Notes under the pieces: model-generated | What the model saw: only the letters and a program-made list of their open reading frames with translations | Database searches by the model: none | What the model was told of the DNA's origin: nothing | Shown here: positions 9,989 through 20,870 of the stretch, in pieces | How positions within the stretch are numbered: position 1 is the stretch's first letter | How the letters are laid out: the number at the start of each line of letters is the position of its first letter | Source of the DNA: Pseudo-nitzschia pungens | Lineage: Eukaryota; Bacillariophyta; Bacillariophyceae; Bacillariales; Bacillariaceae | Assembly: GCA_037355855.1 (NCBI GenBank) | Contig: CM074761.1 | Span: forward strand, 4,979,346-5,043,345 | DNA length: 64,000 nucleotides | Direction: 5' to 3' | Translations under genes and position numbers: made by a program

Positions 9989-12413
9989 TCAGGGAGGTGC
10001 CGTGGCGTTCCGCTGCGATTGCGAGCCTTCCCTCCGCGACCTCTTCGCGATGCACTCCTCGGTCTTGGTCCACGCGCAGCACAATCGGAACCGGGCGTCC
10101 TCGTGATCCTGCATGCAGGTCGCCCGGTGATCCACGTCCCCGGCTCCGCATCCCTCGTTCAAGAAATCGAACAGCAGCAGGTGGTGATTGCTGCAGCAAT
10201 TCCCGACCGTGTACTTGGCGTGGAACTGCAGTTTCAGCGACGCGAGCGCGGACAGAAGGACTTCCTCCCGGTCGTGTCGGGAATCGGACAGTTCCGCTGG
10301 ATTCCCCGTGTTTGGAAGGACATCGAATCGATTCGTCACAAACTCAAAGGGGAACGAAAGATGCTTCGTCTCGTCGTCGTCGTCGTCGTGTCCGCGGCTC
10401 CGCTCCCGGAATGCCCTCTGGGCTTCCAGAACATCGGGAGATTCGGAGGTCACAATGATGCTGATGTTGGTGGCGGCGTGCGACGACAACGGTGGATCCG
10501 CAAGCGTCGCCGCCGCTGTCGTCGTCGTCGCCGAATCGAGCGCGGTTCTCCCGCCCCCGAGGGGCGTTCGAACGGCGTCTCTCCGGAGTTCCTTCTCGTT
10601 GGCATCCCACACGGTTTGCATGAGCGACATGTACGTCTCGAACGGCGGGCACTCGCTCTCGACGATGCACTTGTCCGACGCCCGGATCGGCAGTCCCAGC
10701 GAGAGGTCGGTCCTGTGGTCGGATTCCAGCGTGCGCTCCAGGATCCAATCGATCTTTTCGGCGTATTCGAGCTTCGGCCGCAGCGCGTAAAAGACCATTG
10801 CGTGGTGGGCTCGAAAGTTCCTTCCGAAGTAGTAAAACGAGTCGTCCCCGATGCCCTCGCCGTCGTTCAGTATGTGGTCCGCCGCTTCCCGCAGCAGGGG
10901 GAGGCGCGGATCGTTCGGGTTTTCCCTGGCGAGGGGATCGATCAGGCGCTCCCGGGCGATGTCCGCGATCCGGCTCCGAAGGTTGGGGGGTTCGCGCTGC
11001 GGTCGATCGATCGAGTTCATGACCAGGACGCGCTCGCCCTTCAGGCGCTCCGGCAGATTCCCCGGTCCGGAAGAGCCCCCGCCGCTCGGCCCTGCCGAGG
11101 ACGGTCGCGTTCGCGATCTCGCTCAGGGTGGGGACGCACGGGGTGTCCGGGAGAAAGAAGCACTGCTTGTCCCTCCGGGGGCACCGCGACGGCGACGTGA
11201 GTTCCCACGGCTCCCGGAGGAATTTCGGCCCGACCGGCGATCCGTTGGCGAAGACGACCACCCGGTCGGACGAGATCCCCCCCATGAGCGCCGCCGAAGC
11301 GATCAACCGCGCCTGGCCCCCCAATCCGCTGCGCTTGAGGGGAACCACCAGAAACCGGGCGTCCGGGCACTCGAAATCGAAGGCCCCGATGTTGCGGGCC
11401 TCCAGCTCGGCGTCGCACGCCTCGGAATGCTCCAGCCGGTGCCTCGCTTCCGGGATGGCGTCCTTGTGCTGGTGCGCGTGGACCGACAGATACGTCAGGC
11501 GCAACGCGAGCCGGTGGAGGATCCTCCTCCGATGGCGGCTGCTTTCGCTGGCACCGTGTGCGGGTTCCGCGGCCGAGCCGTTTTCCGAATGGGTCCGTCC
11601 GTTCGGGTCGCCGTCGCCATCGCCGTCGCCATCGCGGAGGCTCGTCGAGAATTTGAAAGCGAGGAATCGGGAGGTTTTGTCGCACAGGGTCCGCTTCAAA
11701 ATCGATTGCGAATCCGCTTCGTCCCCGGAGAGAAACCGGGGAATCTTCAGAATGGACGCCTCGACGTAGTCCTTGTCGATGATCCGAGAATCGCCGCCGT
11801 TCTGATTTCCCAGCCGCTCGCTCTCCAGCCAGGCCCTCGAATTCAGACGCGCGAGGCAGCCGGTGTCGCTGTCGCTGTCGGTGTCGTTGTCGCTGCCGTT
11901 GTGTCGTTCCGCCGATGCCGCGGCATTCGCGGAAGAATGCGACTGCGACTGCGAACCGCCCTCGTTGCCGCCGGCGGTGCGCACGGTTGCGGAAGACGTG
12001 TCGGTCGTCGTGTCGTTTTCAACCGTGTTGTCGTTGTTGTTGTCGTTGTCGTTGTCGTTGTTGCTGTTCATTGCTCCTTTTCGTGGTGATCCGGTAGCCG
12101 AAGCCGAAGCCGAAGCGGAGATCGTCCCCGCCTTCGCGACGCCGCCCCGCCGGAACGACGAATCGGCGACCGAGCCATTGCCATTGCCATTGCCATTGCC
12201 ACTGCCGTTCTCACCCGCACCGGGCGGTCCGAGTCCGTATTCGAATTCGAATTCGAATCCGTACCGTTGCGCGCGGTCGCTTTGCTTCCACAGGTCCTCG
12301 GATCGGAAATGGAGGGAAACCAGCAGCAGGGAAGCTACAATTGTTCCGAAAACGAGCAGACCGAGCGCGGTTCGGACGGAGGACCGGGCAAACCGCGGAG
12401 TTCCGGTCCTCAT
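9989..12413 (-). CDS. Type II membrane glycosyltransferase, FUT8-like (GT23-type fold)
   Basis: Predicted Golgi glycosyltransferase; the donor and acceptor are not known. The N-terminus (ATG 12411-12413, MRTGTPRF) is a short cytosolic tail and one membrane anchor, ALGLLVFGTIVASLLLVSL. A long low-complexity stem follows, rich in Gly/Asn, Asp/Asn and Gly/Asp pairs encoded by hexamer repeats. The catalytic part has RFLVVPLKRSGLGGQARLI and HHAMVFYALRPKLEY. GLPIRASDKCIVESECPPF sits where FUT8 has its HVRRTDK loop, and NISIIVTSESPDVLEAQ follows. Only one Arg of the FUT8 pair is kept. The C-terminus is Cys-rich (NCCSNHHLLLFDF, RLCCAWTKTEEC). An extra G in the CCCC run at 11060-11063 (+ strand) splits the frame; without it the protein is 807 residues. 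I infer a fucosyltransferase-like fold, not a proven activity. Confidence 0.66.
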
Positions 12414-13203
12414 CGCCCCCGTTCCGACGAGCGATCGGAGGAAGGTTATCGACAACCCGCTCTCGCGCCTCGGTTCGCGGCCGGAAGGAACGAATCAATC
12501 CCTCTTCTATCGAGGTGCGAATGGCGGTTATGGTTGCCCCTTTCTTCGTTAGCTCCGAGAGGTTGCCAAGCTTCCCGATTTCGCAACGACCGCACCTTCA
12601 CTGAAATCGTTGCGATCCGACTCTCAATACTCGTACACACAAGGGATGCGATTGCGAGTGATGCAAAACGCGGGTAGGTAAGAATTTAAGAATACGAGTA
12701 AGGATTACTAGTATCGATTTCTTCACTGGGTGTCTCTTACGGACGGTCGGTGGGCAATAGTAACCGGTACTGAATGAATCATGCTTGTTGCACAACCATT
12801 TGCGGTTCGGTTCCTTACCTTACGTACACGTACCAGAAATCTCGTACGGTACCGTATGTTTGGAAGTGCACAGTAAAACTCCCCCCAAGACAATTACTGT
12901 ATTTTTTTCATGCACAAAATAATTTGGCGCGAATTTGACTGCTTGGCGATGCTTGACTTATGCGGACGATGTCTTCGAAGTTCGGATCGCAGCGAGCAGC
13001 GAGCAGCGAGGCCCGGGGGAATCCATCATCCATCTCGCGACCCGCACTCAAAAAACGCCTTCGTCTCGTTCCATCATCATCAATCTCTCCAATCTCAACA
13101 AAAGACGAGGAGAACCCATCTCGCACAAGGAATACGGTAGCATCCAAACAATCCAACAACCGATCAACCCACCAACCCTTTTTTGAATCCCCTCCGACTC
13201 GCG
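12414..13203. other. Divergent promoter region, FUT8-like / UPF0598
   Basis: Both flanking genes start here and run outward. Element-like sequence occurs at about 12694-12705 (gagtaaggatta) and a perfect tacggtaccgta palindrome near 12846-12860. A short gcagcga triplication is at about 12986-13008. No gene was supported. Confidence 0.5.
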
Positions 13204-14191
13204 ATGAGAGCTACTACTACCACTATCACTACTACTACTATGCCGCTGCGATTCGGCAATCTCGCTGTTTCGTTGCGGAACAGGACTCCCTCCGGTGCGA
13301 GTGCGAGTGCGAGTACGCGTACTACTTCTTTCACCGCCAAACGTTGCCGGTCGAGGAAATCGTCGAGCGCGGGCGCGCCCTTCCGCCGCAACATCAACAT
13401 CGACGAGTGGTTCGAAAGCGTCCGGAAACCGAACGAATTCTACGAGCGATTCTCTTGCGGGAGGCCCCGGCGGTACTTTTACAACGTCGATCTGAGGGGG
13501 AGACTCCACCTCGAGGAAGCCCACCCCAAGAACCTTTCGAGCTCGGTAAAGGACGAGAAATTCCTGGACGGTTTCTTTTCGCGGATCCGGAGGGCGACGG
13601 CGGAGGATCTCGAATTTCTCGGAGACTACAAACGCGAACTGGAACGCGAACTCGAAGACCAATGCGACGACGACGCGTCGTCCGCCGAAGACTATCCGTT
13701 TGTTTCGAGGTGCGGAACCGAGATCAATTTCGTTCGGCCCGCGGCCACTCCGATCGTCTTTCATGCCATGGTGGGGCGGCGGCGACGACGATCACGACGA
13801 CGACGACGACCGTGCCCTGGTGTACGGGGGCAGCATCACCGTGCCCTTTCGGAGCGATCGACTCGCCGTGTCGAAGCGATCCGGAAGATTGTTTTACAGG
13901 ATCGCCGGCGAGGAGAGTGGCAAACCAACAGCAACAGCCAAACCGACAACAACAGCAAATGCAACAGCAACAGCAAAACCAGACGCGGACACGAATCCCA
14001 CCAAAACGGGGAGCGGGGAGTCGCGGGGCTTGGAATACGGGTTGATCGCGTCTCCCTTGGCGGTGGCGCTTTCCGCGAACATTTCTCCGCCGGAATACCG
14101 CGACGAAAAATTCGTGTACGACGGTGGCGCGGAAATCGACTGGTTGCCGTCCCGTTGCGAGCCGGGAGCGTGGGCGATGCCAAACGAATGA
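13204..14191 (+). CDS. UPF0598 (C8orf82-like) protein
   Basis: Conserved family of unknown function; animal members have been placed in mitochondria. The N-terminus from ATG 13204 is Thr/Ser/Arg-rich with almost no acid residues, which fits an organelle presequence. The core has RRYFYNVDLRGRLHLEE, HPKNLSSSVKDEKFLDGFF, YPFVSRCGTEINFVRPA and TPIVFHAM, in family order. The frame then breaks at a GGGG run (13773-13776). Removing one G continues through an Asp-rich loop to LVYGGSITVPFRSDRLAVS and GRLFYRIAG, a Thr/Ala repeat, then LIASPLAVALSANISP and the end. The repaired protein has 328 residues, longer than animal forms because of the Asp run and the Thr/Ala repeat. The stop is only 110 bases from the end of the converging U2SURP gene. 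Confidence 0.82.
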
Positions 14192-14301
14192 AATGAAATG
14201 AAACGAGAACCGAAACGAACGGAACGGAACGGAAAGAAAAATAAACCACTGCGGTTGTTCGAGCTTGCTACGGTAGTTTCTTTCGGTAGGTTGGTGAGAC
14301 G

Positions 14302-17300
14302 TTATTGGTTCTCGAAACTCTCACCGTCGAATTCCTCCCCGTCGAGGTCTTCGCCGTCGAGGTCTTCCCCGTCGAGGTCTTCGCCATCGAGGTCTTCCCC
14401 GTCGAGGTCTTCGCCGTCCAGATCGTCCTCATCCAGTTCTTCGCCGTCGAGGTCTTCGCCGTCGAGGTCGTTGTCGTTGTCATCACCGGCTTTGCCATCG
14501 AACTCGCTGCCCTCGCGAAAAGATTCCGCGGCGGCGGCGTCCTCTGGTTCGGATTTGCTGCCGTCGCGGTTGCGCGTCGAGTCTTCCGCCGGAGGAAGGG
14601 GCGGCCTCGACCCCGCGGCATCCGTGGCCGCGGCCGCTGTTTGCGGTTTCTTCTTTCTCTTCTTCTTCTTGTCGTCGGAAGGTTTTTCCTCGTTCGAAAC
14701 CGCCTTCCAATCTCCGAGGGGTCCGTGATTCACGACTTCCTCGGCATCCTCGTCGGTTTCTCGGTCCTCGGAGTTCTCTCCCGCGTCGTCGTTGTTGTCG
14801 TTGTCCCGATCCTTGCTCGCCTCCTCGGATTCGCGGTTCACCTCCCGGCCCTCGAAGTGGGCTTCCAGGTCGTCGACAAAGGTCGCGTTGTAGACTCCCC
14901 ACTCCGTCCACGCCCCGAGGACCGCCGAAACCGCCCTTCGCAGCTTGTGGACGGTGATCCTGCCGGAGTTGCGTTCCTGGGTCCGGACGATGGTTCCCAA
15001 CCTCCGAAAGACCTCGACGGCCATGGATTCGATCGTCGTTCGGTACACGAACGCGTTCCGGACCCCGGGCTGCTGCGAGTTGAACAGAATGTCCGACAGC
15101 AGGTACAGCCGGGCGATCCGCGCGTCGTTGGTCAAGCGATCCGGGTCTTCCAGAAGGGCTTCCCGGAGCAGCTCCGAAACCTGCTTGGCCGCCGCGCAAT
15201 TGTCGAAGCAAAACGACATGGCCTCGCAAATGGTCCTCCGGGAGACGGACAATTCCTTTCGGACCAATCGATCGAACCGGCGGAGTTCGTCGGCGTCCAA
15301 TCGGGAGTGGTTCGCCCCGAACTCGCCCCGGCGCTTGCGGCGCTCGAACTGCCGGCCCGTCATCCGTTCCCGATTCGCGCGGTCTTCCTTCTGCCGCTTC
15401 TGGCGGTGCTCCTTCTCCGCGGCGTCCGCCTTTTCGCGGTTCGCGGCGTCCGCGTCCAGCGGCGGGGGGATCCAGTATCGCCCGTTCCGGAACATTCGAA
15501 ACTGGGGGACGCGCCGGGATGGGGCCGGCGCGGAGGCGAGGGAGACAACGACGGGGGTGCGTACAATGCAATGCAATGCAATAAAATAAAACAAAAATAA
15601 TAGTAATACGGATTGACGACCATTGCGTGAGATGCAGAGCTGTGATTCCATCAAAAGTCATTCACGATGCATCATCACTTTTGTTTTTATCGTCTTCGGT
15701 TGCATCTTACCGGTTCGGTTCTCCATATGGAATAGGTGTCTCCCTGACAAAATGAATACACTCGCCACCTGTAAAATAATTTTTCTTTTTGAACCCGATC
15801 GTTGCCGCTCTCGCTCTCGTAGCCGAGAGTTGCGAGGAAGGAAAAAAGAGGGTTTCCTTTTTCTTCGTCTCTCAATCGCTGCTCGAGCTCCGGATCTTTT
15901 GCTACGTAGGATGCTGTCGTGCTGACGAAGTGGAATCGGGCTCGATCCGATGGAATCTCCACGCGAATGGCTTTCGAAGCGTGGATTTCCGGGTCGTACC
16001 GAGGAACGGCGGGCGGCGCGGGTTTCGTTTCCGAATCCCGCTGCGTTGCGGCACCGCGAGATGCGGTCGATCGCTCGTCGCCGGCCTCGTTCGTTTCGGG
16101 CAGCGACGCAACCGGGGAATCTTTCGGAGCCTTTTCCGGCGCTTTTTCGGAGCGCTTCGTTCCATCTCTCGGTCTTGGGTCGGACGAGGGTTTTCCACCG
16201 AGGCCGGCATCGGAATCACTGCGTCGTTGTTGTACCTTTTTGACGCTTTTGCCCCATCGCAGCGTGAGCAGTCGACCGTTGTTGAACGGGTCGGTGTTGT
16301 CGCATGCCTCCATCGCTTCCTCGGAATCGTCGCGATTCATGAAGCACACAAAACCGGTGTTTCGCCGTCTATTTTTCTCCTCTATGGTCCGGGGCCACAT
16401 GATTTTCACTGAATACAACTATGGTTCGTACCGACGAGCGACAAGGGTTGCACCAAGAACAAAAGTGTCAGGAAACACTACCGTACTTTCGCTGTCACTG
16501 CAGGCGCTGGCCATCCTATCCCGGACCATTGAGTCGAACTTTTTTGCGAGAAAACAGTTTCACTTACTTCACCTGGATTTCCAACGTATTAGTAAAAGCT
16601 GAAACCAACGACATGCACAACTTCTGCCAAGAACCACAACCACAACCACAACCACAACAACACAAATCGAATTCAACACACTACAACGCGCGACCGGAAT
16701 CTCCGGGGTCTCTCCAAAACAGCGCACAAGTACGCAACAAATTTTTCAAAGGCCGCTTCCATTGTCCATAAACACGCACCAAACTGCGAAAACAGATTGC
16801 TAAGGTCCTGGAGAATTTGCAGAGAAGAAAACACCCGAAACCGGGCGACAATCGATCAGTTCTGTAGAGCAAAACAAGAGCACTCATCTCCGGCATGGAT
16901 TGCAACCGATAGAACACAACGACCACGCGCAATCGAAACCGTTGTTGCGTCCCTACCTCTTCGGCGATGGACGGAGCTAGATTCCCAACAAACAGATTGG
17001 TCGTCAGATGTTCTTCTTCCGGGTCGACAAAACTTCCTTTCTTTTCCGGGACGAAACGCTTTGTTTTCTTTGGTATCTGATCCTTCTCGGCTTCCAATTC
17101 TTGGAGCAGGGCATCCATTTTTGCCTTTCTGCTGTCGCTCGGTTTGTGGTGGCGCTTCATGGAAGATGTCATCGATGGCTTTGGAACCCGTTGTTCTTGT
17201 CGCGTTGAATTGGTCGACAATGAGGAGAATTCTCCAGGAGTTGCCGAGGCGTGGAACAATGATTTCCCTGTACCACCTACCGCAGCTTCGGAATTCGAGT

Positions 17301-17514
17301 CGGCGCCTGTTGCTGACCTGGAGGCGTTGCTGCTAGGAAACGACGAGCTAGTGTTGTTGCTGTTGTTGCTGTTTCCGTTGCTTCCACTCCCACTGCCACT
17401 GAGTTTTGCTTTTTTATTCGCATTCGTCTTTTTCGACAGCGCCGAGAAGGCATCCTCCTCCTCATCGGAGGACGAGTCTTCTTCTTGATGACCGTGTCCT
17501 CTCCTGCGTATCAT
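14302..17514 (-). CDS. U2SURP: U2 snRNP-associated SURP-motif protein (SR140/U2SURP)
   Basis: Spliceosome protein linked to the U2 snRNP. Proposed exons: 16957-17514, 16780-16807, 15711-16408 and 14302-15501, joining in frame to 827 residues. Exon 1 (MIRRRGHGHQEED) ends in LTTNLFVGNLAPSIAEE, the first strand of the RRM. The 28-base exon 2 gives DLSNLFSQF. Exon 3 continues VKIMWPRTIEEKNRRRNTGF and holds the SURP module, FHFVSTTASYVAKDPELEQRL to FYRWRVYSFCQGDT. Exon 4 starts FRMFRNGRYWIPPPL and contains the CTD-interacting (RPR) domain, IARLYLLSDILFNSQQ. The C-terminus is an acidic five-residue repeat (DGEDL). Exon 2-3 joining skips about five residues seen in human SR140 between the RRM strands, so that junction is uncertain. 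Family and domain order are confident. Confidence 0.87.
14332..14472 (-). repeat. 15-base tandem repeat in the 3' coding end of U2SURP
   Basis: Gaggtcttcgccgtc-type units on the + strand encode about nine copies of Asp-Gly-Glu-Asp-Leu with small changes, forming a highly acidic tail. Unit number could vary between alleles. Confidence 0.9.
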
Positions 17515-18077
17515 GATCGTTCTGAATGGTAAGCTGACTTGCTGATTGCTTCCTCTCTGGTGGAGCAAGCTTCGACGGTCTCCCGATGATCACGACGGCA
17601 AGAATCTTTTGTTGATTGAGAGCGACATCGTTGAATGTTGCGTTTCGAGAGCAGCGAGAGGAGAGATGGTAAACGATTGGAACATTTATTTTTTGTTGAT
17701 TGCAGCCGGAATGAATCGAAGCAATCATCAATCTCCTGCATCCCGTCTTGCATGATTGATCAGTCACGTTTGATCCGGTTTCCACCTACTACGTAGCTAG
17801 TAGCTACTTCGTATTAAAATGGAACTCACTACAATTATCTCAAAATAACTACTCGTAAGATTATGGAAAACTCTGTCTTGTCTTTTCGGTTTCGAAACAA
17901 TGGTAATAGGAGTAATACCAAGTACTCTCCTTCACATACACGTAGTCCAAGAAGATGATGCAAGGTAATTACCTGTAGTAACATTATTTGTTTCCAATAT
18001 TACATGTTCTATAAATATAAGACTGTACACGTAGCTAACACGTTGTACTAGTAGACAGTTTAACCCACTGGTAGGAC
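17515..18077. other. Spacer between U2SURP start and SHMT end
   Basis: Should hold the U2SURP promoter next to 17514. Open frames in it show no domain. A gtaattacctgtagtaa stretch near 17963-17980 resembles the spacer elements elsewhere. Confidence 0.5.
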
Positions 18078-19682
18078 CTAGCTCCATCCGGGCAGGTAAA
18101 ACGGTGTGGCAAAATCTTCCACATTTTGTCGCAACTCCGCAATCTTCGCTTTGATGCCGTCGTCGCATTCCAGGACCTGCTTGAAATCTTTCAGCAAAAC
18201 CTTGCTCGATTTTCGGGTGATTTCTCCGGATTCCAGCCGCGCTTTCAATTCCACCGCTGCCAATTCCTGCGCCCGGAGAGCGATCTCGCAACCCCGGTGA
18301 AGGAATTCCGCCACCTGCTCGAAATCGTCTTCGTCCATCCCCCGCGTCGTCAGCGCCGGAGTTCCGAGTCTCACACCCCCGGGATTGATCGCGGACAAAT
18401 CCCCGGGAAGGCTGTTCTTGTTGGCGGTGATGCTGGCGAGTTCCAGAACCATGTCGACCTTCGCCCCGGTCAGCCCCAGGGGGCGAACGTCCCACAGCAG
18501 CAAGTGGTTGTCGGTGCCACCCGTGGCGAGTTTGTGGCCACGGGTCTCGAGTCCCCTGCCCAGGGCTTTCGCGTTCGACACGACGGCCCTGGCGTAGTCG
18601 GCAAACTCCGGTTCGCTCGCTTCCTTCAGAGCCACCGCCAGGGCACCGATCTGGTGGTTGTGCGGACCTCCCTGGAGCATGGGAAAGACGGCTGAATCGA
18701 TGCTCTCCATGTATTCCGATCGGGCAAAAATCATCCCGCTCCGGGGTCCGCGCAGCGATTTGTGGGTCGTGGTGGTAACGATGTCCGCGTGCCGGAACGG
18801 ACTGTCCGCGACTCGCCCCGCTACGAGTCCGGAAATGTGGGCCATGTCGACCATCAGCTTGGCTCCGACGGCGTCCGCGATTTCTCTCATTCGCTGGTAA
18901 TCCCATTCTCGCGGGTACGCCGACGCACCGGCGATCAACAATTTCGGCAGGAACATCCTGGCGCGGTATTCCATGTCGTCGTAATCGATGAGTCCCGTTT
19001 CGGGAGACACCACGTACGGCATGCTCTCGAAATACACGCTGGTGGCGGACACTTTCTTCCTCGCGGTCTGGAAGCCGTGGGTCAGGTGGCCACCCGAGGG
19101 CAGATCCAGTCCCATGATTCGGTCGTGCGGGTTCAGCAGCGCCGTGTACACCGCGAAATTCGCCGGCGATCCCGAATACGGTTGCACGTTGACTCCCCAC
19201 TCGCTGGGGTCCAGGCCGTAGAGCGAGAGGGCCCGTTCCATGCACAGGGATTCGATCTCGTCGATGAATTCGTTGCCCCCGTAGTATCGCTTTCCCACCA
19301 TGCCCTCGCTGTACTTGTTCGTCAGGCAGCTCCCGAGGACCTCCCGGACGGCCTTGCTGGCGAAATTCTCCGACGCGATCAGCTCCAGCCCCCTGCGCTG
19401 CCGGGTGTTCTCGGCGTCGATCAGGTCGGCGAGATCGGGATCGAACTCCCTCAGGCCGCGGCAATCCGACGAACGGGAAGAAGAAACATCGTTCTCGGCC
19501 GGCCGTTCCGTCGATACCATCGAGGCGGTGACGCCGCGGGGACATTTCTTGTCGGCATTTCTCGGCCGCCCGTCCGGGGAGGTTCGGAGTTCACCCAGTT
19601 GAAACGAATTCGTGAACGACAACACGGCCGTTTGCAAAAGGAAGAAAATCACGGGACGATTCCTCGTCGACACAAACATCAT
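18078..19682 (-). CDS. SHMT: Serine hydroxymethyltransferase, probably plastid-targeted
   Basis: PLP enzyme that converts serine and tetrahydrofolate to glycine and methylene-tetrahydrofolate. Single exon, 534 residues, no frame break. The N-terminus from ATG 19682 is a signal-type sequence ([16 protein letters not shown]) followed by FQLGELRTS, which I read as signal plus transit peptide into the plastid; this is inference. The enzyme body is complete: [52 protein letters not shown], and the PLP site [18 protein letters not shown] with the Schiff-base Lys. It ends FYLPGWS. It has strong GC bias like its RNR neighbour. The next gene downstream is U2SURP on the same strand. Confidence 0.95.
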   Translation of the reverse strand: MMFVSTRNRPVIFFLLQTAVLSFTNSFQLGELRTSPDGRPRNADKKCPRGVTASMVSTERPAENDVSSSRSSDCRGLREFDPDLADLIDAENTRQRRGLELIASENFASKAVREVLGSCLTNKYSEGMVGKRYYGGNEFIDEIESLCMERALSLYGLDPSEWGVNVQPYSGSPANFAVYTALLNPHDRIMGLDLPSGGHLTHGFQTARKKVSATSVYFESMPYVVSPETGLIDYDDMEYRARMFLPKLLIAGASAYPREWDYQRMREIADAVGAKLMVDMAHISGLVAGRVADSPFRHADIVTTTTHKSLRGPRSGMIFARSEYMESIDSAVFPMLQGGPHNHQIGALAVALKEASEPEFADYARAVVSNAKALGRGLETRGHKLATGGTDNHLLLWDVRPLGLTGAKVDMVLELASITANKNSLPGDLSAINPGGVRLGTPALTTRGMDEDDFEQVAEFLHRGCEIALRAQELAAVELKARLESGEITRKSSKVLLKDFKQVLECDDGIKAKIAELRQNVEDFATPFYLPGWS

Positions 19683-20870
19683 CGTATTGGATTACTAAAA
19701 GTCGGCGTGTATGCAGATTGTGTCGCACGAGATTGATTTTTACAACCGGGAACGTCGTGTTCGTCAAAAAGGTTTGAAGAGGAGAGTAGGTCGGAATGGG
19801 TAGCAGATGGTGTTGAGTATGATCCTGTTACCCATTGTTTTTAATACGAAGTATCAAACAGCTCTCACAATTCTTCCGTACGACATCACTCATCGTTCAT
19901 CGTTAATCTTTCCTCGTTCATTACTCGTCACTCATCCCTTCATCATCCATCATCCATTCCTATCGTGGTGCGTAGAAAATCGAATCAGGTGCAACGAACA
20001 CCGGTACCGATGTTTAGTCAAATGAGTCAATAAGTCAAAATATATGGTATGGTATGTACCTACCTTCCAGGGCTATCTTACCTTGCGGTGCAATGAATGT
20101 TCTGGAAAAGTTGGAAAGGAAAGCATGTAAGGTTTACCGTACGGTACAAGTAACCTTTGAAAATCTAATCAGTCTAGTTTCATTTTTACTCTTACTACTT
20201 CGTATTACAATGAGATGACAACACGAGGAATGTGTCCAAACCTATGATAAAGTCACTCTGCTTCTTTCGACAGATCTTCAAACCACTGAACGTAATATCA
20301 TGATATCACGACCCTCATGCCGATCTTTTTGCAGTACGAAGTGCGTGTACGCGTACTGGTACTTCAGCAGCTAGTAGTACTACTATTACTCAGACACCCT
20401 ATTTTCCCGTCCATCACGGACAAGCCGCGACGAGTGGGAATTCATCGACAGATCCACCGCGAAACCCGATCTGAAAGCATTGTACACGACCTCTCTCCCC
20501 ACACACCGGACCACCAAATTGGAAGAACGGAGCAATACATAATGGAGTAGACGTCGAAAGGGAGTAGAGACCAATTCAATACTGATGCGTCAAGCAATGA
20601 CAAGACCTTTCTCCGCTTTTTTGTCTTCAATGTTTGATTGTTTTTGTTGTTTAATATATAATATATAATAATGTTCTTAAAAAAGCAAATACACAGTTTT
20701 GGTGGTTTTGTTCACGATCGGCTAACGTTGATGCTCCATCATTTAATTCCCGATGATGGCCCTCAAAACAATAAAAAGCAGTAGTAGTAGTAGTCACGGA
20801 TGATGCTGGTGTGCGTGCGTGCGCGTGACCCGTCCCCTCGATGCGGCAAGGCAAAGGTCGCTGGTTCCGT
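19683..20870. other. Spacer between SHMT start and RNR end
   Basis: No supported gene. Contains a spacer element with palindromic taccgtacggta at about 20127-20146 and a small TAC/GTA cluster at 20371-20395. SHMT regulatory sequence should lie just right of 19682. Confidence 0.5.

Noticed and set aside
10851..12089. 412-residue + strand frame opposite the FUT8-like gene
   Set aside because: Antisense shadow produced by GC-rich codon bias; no domain.
14305..15600. 431-residue + strand frame opposite U2SURP exon 4
   Set aside because: Antisense shadow; the Val/Glu repeats only mirror the DGEDL repeat.
17932..19545. 537-residue minus strand frame overlapping SHMT
   Set aside because: Alternate frame of the SHMT exon; Arg/Gly-rich without conserved motifs, while the SHMT frame is complete.
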